Shown here piece by piece: positions 58,110 through 64,000 of a stretch of 64,000 bases of DNA (its first letter is position 1; each line of letters starts with the position of its first letter). The notes under the pieces are model-generated. The model worked only from the letters and a program-made list of their open reading frames with translations, was not told where the DNA came from and ran no database searches. The DNA is taken from NCBI GenBank assembly GCA_026225945.1, contig JAMJFZ010000239.1:26065501-26129500 (forward strand), given 5' to 3'. This DNA is from Cricetomys ansorgei (taxonomy: Eukaryota; Chordata; Mammalia; Rodentia; Nesomyidae). The translations under genes and the position numbers were made by a program.

Positions 58110-58435
58110 GGTAGCATGCTGCATTTTCCTGTGAAGCAAATGACCCCAAGTCATAGTGACCTAAAGCATCAGGGATTCAGATGTTTATTGTTTTGTTCTT
58201 GCTAGAGGTCTTTCATGAGGCTTCAGTCACAGCTCAGCGGACAGTCACCAAAAGGAAGCCCACGTACATGGATGTTATACCTGTTCCTGGCAATGCCAGC
58301 TTCTCGGGTAGACTCCTTAGGTGGTCTTATGACATGGGAACTCAAAACTAGATATCCATTCAAGCAAAACAGAAGCTCCAAGGATTTTGGTGGTGTCAAA
58401 AGTGACACACTGTACCTTCTACCGTAGTCCTCTGG
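58110..58435 (-). mobile_element. Ancient MLT1-like LTR relic, reversed
   Basis: gcattttcctgtgaagcaaa, tgaccccaagtcatagtgac and gtcttatgacatgggaactc fit a reversed MLT1 LTR. Heavily decayed; the short open frames inside are not genes. Confidence 0.5.
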
Positions 58436-59294
58436 TCCTGCAGGTGAACCCTAAGTTACCGACGGGTGAGAGTCATTGCAGCAACCCTGGTAGCTCTCTG
58501 CTGTTTTGGGGATAGTCAGAGATTAAACACAGAAAAGAAAGAATTGAAAGAGGGGGAATTGGTTGATAAGTGAAACAGAACACAGAGCTGAAATGAAAAT
58601 TCAGAAGAAAGGAGACACACTGGCTCTATGGTTTGTTTTCAGAAGAGAGAAAAGAAATTAAGGCAGAGGCAATATTTGAAGAGATAACAAGTGAAACTTC
58701 TTCTAGTCCTCTTGCCGACGGAAGATGCCAACACACAAATTCAGGAACCGCCGTCAATCCCAAGCAAGTGAAACACGGCACATAGCCATAGGTTCTCCCA
58801 TCCTAAATGGACATGTAATTAGTCTTTAATATATTTCCCTTCTGTTTGAAGACGTTATTGTTGATTTCAGCAGGACCGTTCCCTTTAGTGATTTTGGAAA
58901 GTCCTACCTTAGTGTAGTTGTTGTCCTTTATTCTTGTTTTAGTCTTTGTCAACTAATCTTCAGATCTGCTCCAAGCACTATAGAATGAGAAATGTACACT
59001 ACAGCAGACTAAAATTCCAACTAACTTGATGTTACCCAGCTATTGAGTATCAAATTATTGCTGTTAATACATAGATCATAATGCATTGCTCTCCTACATA
59101 CGTAAAGGAACGATGATTGAAACTCATAAAACAATCTTAAGGTGTTGAAAACATCCAGGTATCTTTTACTGTTTATGGTACCTTAATGCATCCTTGGGTA
59201 GCCGCATATTCCGCTCCTTAGCCCTGCCGTCAGCTGGAGTTTGATGGCTCTTTGGTTCATAAAAACATACATCTCTGCTTTTGCTATTTTTAAA

Positions 59295-59493
59295 TGAAAG
59301 TACTTTTATTATTTATTTGTTTCTTTGTTTACTTGTGTGTGTGGATACGCGTGTCATGGTGCTCACGAGAAGGTCAGAAGACGACTTGCAGGAGTAGGTT
59401 CTTCCTTCCACCATGTGGCTCCCCATGATCGAACTCAGGGTATCAGACTTAGTGACAAGCATCTTTACCTGATGAGCCATCTTACTGGCCCTA
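59295..59493 (-). mobile_element. tRNA-derived SINE (B3-like), reversed
   Basis: tttattatttatttgtttct tail, cgacttgcaggagtaggttc, ttccaccatgtggctcccca, gatcgaactcagggtatcag and gagccatcttactggcc. Confidence 0.85.
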
Positions 59494-59725
59494 AATGGAA
59501 AACATTTTAAATAATAGCAGTTACCAACAGAAGTTCTAACAAACAACTCCCTAGATATTGGTGTGGATTGTGAAACAGTGGACACTGTCCGTTTAGAGAT
59601 ACACGTGGTCTTTTCTTTACAACACGTAGGAACAAATGACCATCATAGCTTCACATGTCACTTTGGAAGCAGATACACAGATGCAATTACCTTAAATCAG
59701 ACTAAATCATTATCTCTTAGACTAG

Positions 59726-60103
59726 TGCTGTAGTTTGGATGTTGAGTGCCCCCCACCTCCCCCAGGCCCATGTCTCGAAGGCTTGGTCCCCGAAGCTTAC
59801 TGGGAGGTAAAGTGGTAGAGTTTCTCAGTAGGAGGTAGGAGTTATAGGGAGGTCCTGTGTCACTGGGGCCATGCTCACCAAAGTGATAGTGGGACTCTGG
59901 TCCCCTCTTCTCTTTGCTCTTGGGTAGAACAGTTTCGTTTCGTCACACACTTGCATCCTGGTGCTACCTCAGCACAGACCCAGAGCAATGAGGCTAAGCA
60001 ATCGTGATCTGCAGCTTCAACACAGAGACAGAATTAATGTCTTTTCTTTATGAACTGATTGTCTTTAGTACTTTATTATGACAAAAGCTAACTGGCCTCG
60101 TGA
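59726..60103 (+). mobile_element. MaLR-like LTR, sense orientation
   Basis: agtgctgtagtttggatgtt, gaaggcttggtccccgaagc, gggaggtcctgtgtcactgg, then ctttatgaactgattgtctt and atgacaaaagctaactggc match the 5' to 3' plan of MaLR-type LTRs. The subfamily is not known. Confidence 0.65.
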
Positions 60104-60837
60104 AAATATTTTAAGTGTCTTAAAAGTCACTTCTAGTCATCAACTTATAATTCTTTTTGTTTCTTTAAAGTTTAGTCAAAACTTGAGCACGTGAGATACT
60201 CACGTCTCATCCTTTGTTTCCCAGTTTGTAGCAAATGTGACTCATTTGTTGGAATTATTTCCTTTCTTTAGAAATCTCTCCATGATTTGCTATGCCAAAG
60301 CAAGGCTCAGAATCAGTGCTGCTTGCAAAGATGCAGCCTTTTAAAGAAGAGAAGGGTGGTGGTGGTGTATTCCTACCATTGTTAGAGGGGGAAAAGAACT
60401 AGTCTCTTAGAAATTAAAATGTGTTATTGTTGGTGATCACACAATTAATTAAATCCACAGCTATTTATAAGATTGTTCAGCCAAAGCAACATGAGATGCG
60501 ATAGAGTCATGGGGTATACAAGCAATATTTTCTGGATACTTACTTGCTTCTACCTTTAACAATAAGAGAAGAAATCATTTTAAAGGAATTACAATTTTTA
60601 ATCTAGTTCCTTCCGGTGCAACTGGGGTTTGGCACTCCTTTCCTGGTACCACTATAACGTGTCCTCTGGTATAGTTTGTACCTAGCATTTGTGTTGTTAG
60701 TATCAAACTGTCTTGCCCGTTTGTTTAGTAGGTGTTAGGACTGGACGTGTAAGCTGGACGTGGTAACGTGTTACAATCTGAGCACGCCAGTTCAAGAGCA
60801 GCTGAGCTTCCTAACAGGACTCTGAATAATACTAAGA

Positions 60838-61045
60838 GCTGGATGGGCTAGAGAGATGCCTCAGCAGCTTAGAGCCTGTTCTGCTCTTTCAGAGGACCTG
60901 AGTTCAGTTCCCAACACCCATATCAGGTGACTCAAAATTACTTGTAACTCCAGATCCAGGGGATTCGATGTCTCTCTGGTCACCCAAACTCACCAAAGCA
61001 GAAAGACACATAATTTAGAAAAATAATAAAAATTCTTTAAAAAAT
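60838..61045 (+). mobile_element. B2/B3-type SINE
   Basis: gatgggctagagagatgcct (A-box), ctgctctttcagaggacctg, gttcagttcccaacacccat (B-box) and a tail ending in AT-rich aataataaaaattctttaaa. Confidence 0.85.
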
Positions 61046-61065
61046 ATTTTTAAATAAGAAAACAA

Positions 61066-61143
61066 ATTCAGCTCATAGAGCACTTGCCTAACATGTCCAA
61101 ATCTCTGGACTTGATCCCCATTACTGGGGGGAAAAAAAAAACA
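61066..61143 (+). mobile_element. ID SINE, decayed
   Basis: ttcagctcatagagcacttg, ctaacatgtccaaatctctg and ttgatccccattactgg, followed by an A-run with a terminal C. Follows the B2/B3-type SINE closely. Confidence 0.75.
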
Positions 61144-61149
61144 AAACTG

Positions 61150-62300
61150 GACATTAATTTTATGGAGAGATAGCAAGTACAGGAATGATTTCATTCTGCC
61201 GCATGCTCCCATTGCAATGCGTGGTCTCAGCACAGGCCCAGAGTAATAGGATCAACCAGTCCTGGAATGCATGTCTAGCAATCAGCCTGTTCCTATCTAG
61301 GAGATCCTCTACAGTAAGACTGATCAGAAACCTGGCTCTGGTTCATTAGAGTTCCAGAAGCAATCAGATGTGATTCTCCATGGACAAGATTTTATTATAC
61401 CAGATCAGCAACCTTTAATGAAGTCTCACATGTCGAAGACAGAGTCTGTCTCCAAATGGTATTCCTCATAGCTTGGATCATGCATGCCTGATCATCAACG
61501 CCACAGCTGAGCCAGTGGAAGGGCTCAGCCACCTGCCATCAGACTGTGCATACCCAGATTGTGACCAGGGCTGGGACTAGCATGCTACAGAGAGAGAGGC
61601 TTGGGAGAGCCAGGCTGTGGTGAGCAATCCTCAGGGTGAACTCAGAAGAGGATTGGCTCTTACTACAGTGACTCTAGGTTACCCTGTGTGACTTGGGGAT
61701 GCTATGGTCAGATGAGTGCAAAGGTTTGAAGTCCCCAGTCCGCTTTCCACCCAGGCACCTTGTACACTACACACTGGGCTGAGAACTGCTCGCTGTCTGA
61801 TTGGAGTTTCCCAATGGCATGAAGAGGATATATTATTTATCACCCATTTACCTGAAGCCATCCAACTTCTGAACTTGTGCCCAAACCCAAATCCTCCAAC
61901 CCTGGTGTACCTCACCTTACTTTCTCCTTTTTGGTAGTTTGCAACTCTTTCTGCTACCCACCCTTTGTCCTCTCCCTTCTATCCTTTCTTTTCCTTTCTT
62001 TCACTCCCTTTCCTTTTCCCCAGTGCCCAGGTCCAAGCGCTTAAATAAAGGCTGGTTGAAACAGTAAGGGAGACAATGATGGAAACTACATGCGAGTTCA
62101 GTCTGGCCTCTCCTCTGTCTTCAAATGATTCACAAGGTGGCTTCTGTTTGTGCAGGGGAGAATGAAGACCTTGTGACTTAGGCCACGGTGACTGCTGTAT
62201 TCATGGTTTCATTAACTGTTGTGTCCCTTTGGCATTCCCATTTCTTTGATGAGAAAGCTGGGATTCGAGATGATTAATAATGCCTCCAATAATTATAAAG
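61150..62300. other. Unique intronic sequence, no gene seen
   Basis: No repeat recognised. A pyrimidine-rich stretch (ctttcttttcctttctttca type) lies at about 61975-62020. Confidence 0.45.
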
Positions 62301-62309
62301 CAGTTACGG

Positions 62310-62490
62310 GGCTAGCCAGCTGTAGTGACACGTTACTGTAATCTCAGTCGTGGTGATATATCTGGAGGCAAATCTGAGCTAAATAGTGGGGTGCTATATC
62401 AAAAAACCAGTCTGAGGGAATAGCTCACTAATATAACATTTGCCCAGTATGTAAAATGCTCTCAGTTTATTGCCTACTGCCATAAAGGAA
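62310..62490 (+). mobile_element. B1/ID composite SINE (B4 type), decayed
   Basis: B1-like gctagccagctgtagtgaca and gttactgtaatctcagtcgt followed by an ID-like gtctgagggaatagctcact and gcccagtatgtaaaatgctc. Confidence 0.65.
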
Positions 62491-62617
62491 AAAATCTAAA
62501 CATAGGAACATAATAACTCCAGATCAACACCATAGCATGCTACTTCAGAAATCAGCTGCCTTAGGGCGAACTCCAGACTCCCCAATCACTCTGGGCCTTT
62601 AAGCCAATTACTTCTCT

Positions 62618-62756
62618 GTTTTTTGTTTGTTTGTTTTGTTTTGAGACAGGGTCTCACTATGTACCCTTGGCTAGCAAAGAACTCACAGAGATCCACCTGC
62701 CTCCGACCTCCAAGTACTGGAACTAAAAGCATACACCACCGTGCCCAGCGTGGTTG
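62618..62756 (-). mobile_element. B1 SINE, reversed
   Basis: ttttgagacagggtctcact, gaactcacagagatccacct and aaaagcatacaccaccgtgc. Confidence 0.93.
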
Positions 62757-62999
62757 TTGTTGTCTATAAACTAGGATAATTGACAACTATAGCATGAGAC
62801 ACTTACTGTGTTACGTGGTTGTACCATGGAAAATGTCATAGTCATATCACAGGTCATAGTCACGCCCGTAGGAACTACTGCCCACCCACCTGTTCTCACC
62901 GTCTGGTGAGATGAGAAATATCAGGCACAGAGCTGTTCTAGCGTCTGTGATCTGTGATTTCATGATCGAAGCAGTCTTCTGTTCTGTATCTTATTTTAT

Positions 63000-63115
63000 T
63001 GCTTTTCCTTCGAGACAGGGTCTTACTCTATAGCCAGGATGGCCTCAAACTTGAAGCAATGCCCCTGCCCCAAGCTCCTCTAGTGTTGGAATTACAGGCA
63101 TGTACACCTGGAATT
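63000..63115 (-). mobile_element. B1 SINE fragment, reversed
   Basis: cgagacagggtcttactcta, tagccaggatggcctcaaac and tgttggaattacaggcatgt. The end shows a small duplication of ggaattacaggc (63088 and 63110 areas). Confidence 0.85.
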
Positions 63116-63429
63116 ACAGGTGCCACTCTATGTAGCTCCCTTTCTGCTATTTGAGTTGTCAGTAAACAATGCCATGCATCCTTCAGAGCTGTGTGTCCCA
63201 CAGAGCACTCTGGCATAGTGATCCACAGTTGTGGACTGTCAGCCAGTGAAATGGGCTTTCCCTTAGTGTCCTGTCTAAAAAGTATGGGTGGAGATGGCTT
63301 CACTACTTCTTAGCCTTATGTATAATAGGATCACATTAGATAACATATGTTCAACATTTAGCATAGTTCCTAGCTTCAAGCAAAAGATGATGACTGAGGG
63401 GTAGCCCCATTGGGGTCTATTCCCAGGAC

Positions 63430-63580
63430 ATCAGAAACTGGGTTGGTGGTCCATACCTACCGTACTAGCACTAGAGAGATAGAGGCAGAAGGAGGATTTC
63501 AAGGTCATCAGCACCGTATAGAAAGTTTGAAGCCAGGCTGAGGACCACAAGGCTCCTGTCTCCAAACAAAGGAGAGCTAA
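63430..63580 (+). mobile_element. B1-like SINE, decayed
   Basis: gggttggtggtccataccta, ctagcactagagagatagag, gcagaaggaggatttcaagg and gctcctgtctccaaacaaag. Confidence 0.65.
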
Positions 63581-63871
63581 AATAAATAGTGATTGGTACT
63601 ACTATTTTATTCTACCGGTGTGGTCATTTTTTTATACTATCAGGCTAAAAATCTTTGAAGGAACACAGAATAACACTGTAGTTGGACTGTGGCTTTGAAG
63701 AGGGCCTTGCCTTTTTAGCTTGGTAATTGTAGCAGTTGTGACTTGCTTACTGATAAGCCAGGAGTTGATAGTAAGGCAGGCCATGTGTGATGCGTCCTAC
63801 AACACACCGAAATAAAACGCCATTTCCTTAGGAACAGCGAGAAATGCTGATACTAATTTTTCCTGCGCTCA

Positions 63872-64000
63872 GGAAAAGCAAGAGCGCTGCTACTGCAGTG
63901 GGCTGGAGGAGAGAGCTCTCCAGAAACATGATGTCATCCTAATCTGCACTGCCAAGGATGAGCTCATCCGGGCGGGGTCTCTCAGGGCTGCAGCTGAGCC
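63872..64000 (+). other. Open frame running off the window end, possible exon, unproven
   Basis: An AG preceded by tttttcctgcgctc could be a splice acceptor (AG at 63871-63872). From there one frame stays open to the window end, about 42 codons with a mixed composition (K-Q-E-R-C-Y-C-S-G-L-E-E-R start). The segment is more GC-rich than its left flank. I recognise no protein, and the frame lacks an ATG, so it may be chance or a noncoding or alternative exon. Confidence 0.15.

Larger units (their letters stand above)
4745..64000 (+). other. Downstream Zfp704 intron (5' part, continues past the window)
   Basis: From the donor at 4745 to the window end I find no further coding exon of the ZNF704 family. 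The sequence is repeat-bearing mammalian intron with moderate AT content. The remaining entries describe what lies inside it. That the whole stretch belongs to one intron is inference; an unrecognised noncoding or alternative exon cannot be excluded. Confidence 0.75.

Noticed and set aside
4745..64000. Further Zfp704 coding exons
   Set aside because: I looked for the next family block (K-S-S-E-E-L-D-M-D) and the zinc-finger segment and did not see them; they presumably lie beyond the window.
1..64000. CRISPR arrays, operons, phage-type or bacterial defence systems
   Set aside because: The sequence is a rodent intron; the only regular repeats are microsatellites, small tandem repeats and interspersed elements.

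Overview
This window is a stretch of rodent nuclear genome, almost entirely intronic. Its repeats are B1, B3, B4 and ID SINEs, rodent MaLR-type LTRs, the URR1 hAT transposon and rodent L1 3' ends. The younger B1 copies have the 'atctctgtgagttcgagg' form rather than the usual recent house-mouse form, so I infer a murid or cricetid rodent other than a standard Mus musculus sequence. The species cannot be fixed from the sequence.

Only one protein-coding exon of a real gene is supported, at 4506-4744 on the plus strand. Its 79 complete codons match the zinc-finger protein ZNF704 (rodent Zfp704), a relative of ZNF395 and SLC2A4RG, just upstream of the conserved NIDVP motif. The acceptor and donor are canonical. 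Positions 1-4505 are therefore the end of the upstream intron and 4745-64000 the start of a very long downstream intron. I did not see the next family exon (the K-S-S-E-E-L-D-M-D block) in the window.

Layout. 1-4505: intron dominated by a pyrimidine-strand microsatellite, (TTCCC)n followed by (TTTC)n and (TC)n, about 1.6 kb. 4506-4744: the exon, followed by a small 15-bp tandem repeat. 5-16 kb: sparse SINEs and long unique AT-rich stretches, some resembling conserved noncoding DNA. 16-28 kb: several LTR copies, an L1 3' end and B4 SINEs. 28-40 kb: B3 and B1 SINEs, ancient MIR, L2 and MLT-like relics, a broken RPL35 processed pseudogene, an MT-class solo LTR, L1 and URR1. 40-56 kb: B1 with target-site duplications, an LTR-like CpG-bearing segment near 46 kb, a short perfect hairpin near 48.9 kb and a second URR1. 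56-64 kb: more SINEs, L1 and LTR fragments, and a short open frame at the right edge.

I found no evidence of a previously undescribed genetic system. The most notable items are the very long G-quadruplex-capable pentanucleotide array in the intron next to the exon, the LTR-like block near 46 kb, a paired E-box, a GNRA-loop hairpin, and an apparent antisense bias of LTRs relative to the host gene. Repeat names come from recognition of family sequence patterns, not from a database search, and boundaries are approximate unless target-site duplications are given.
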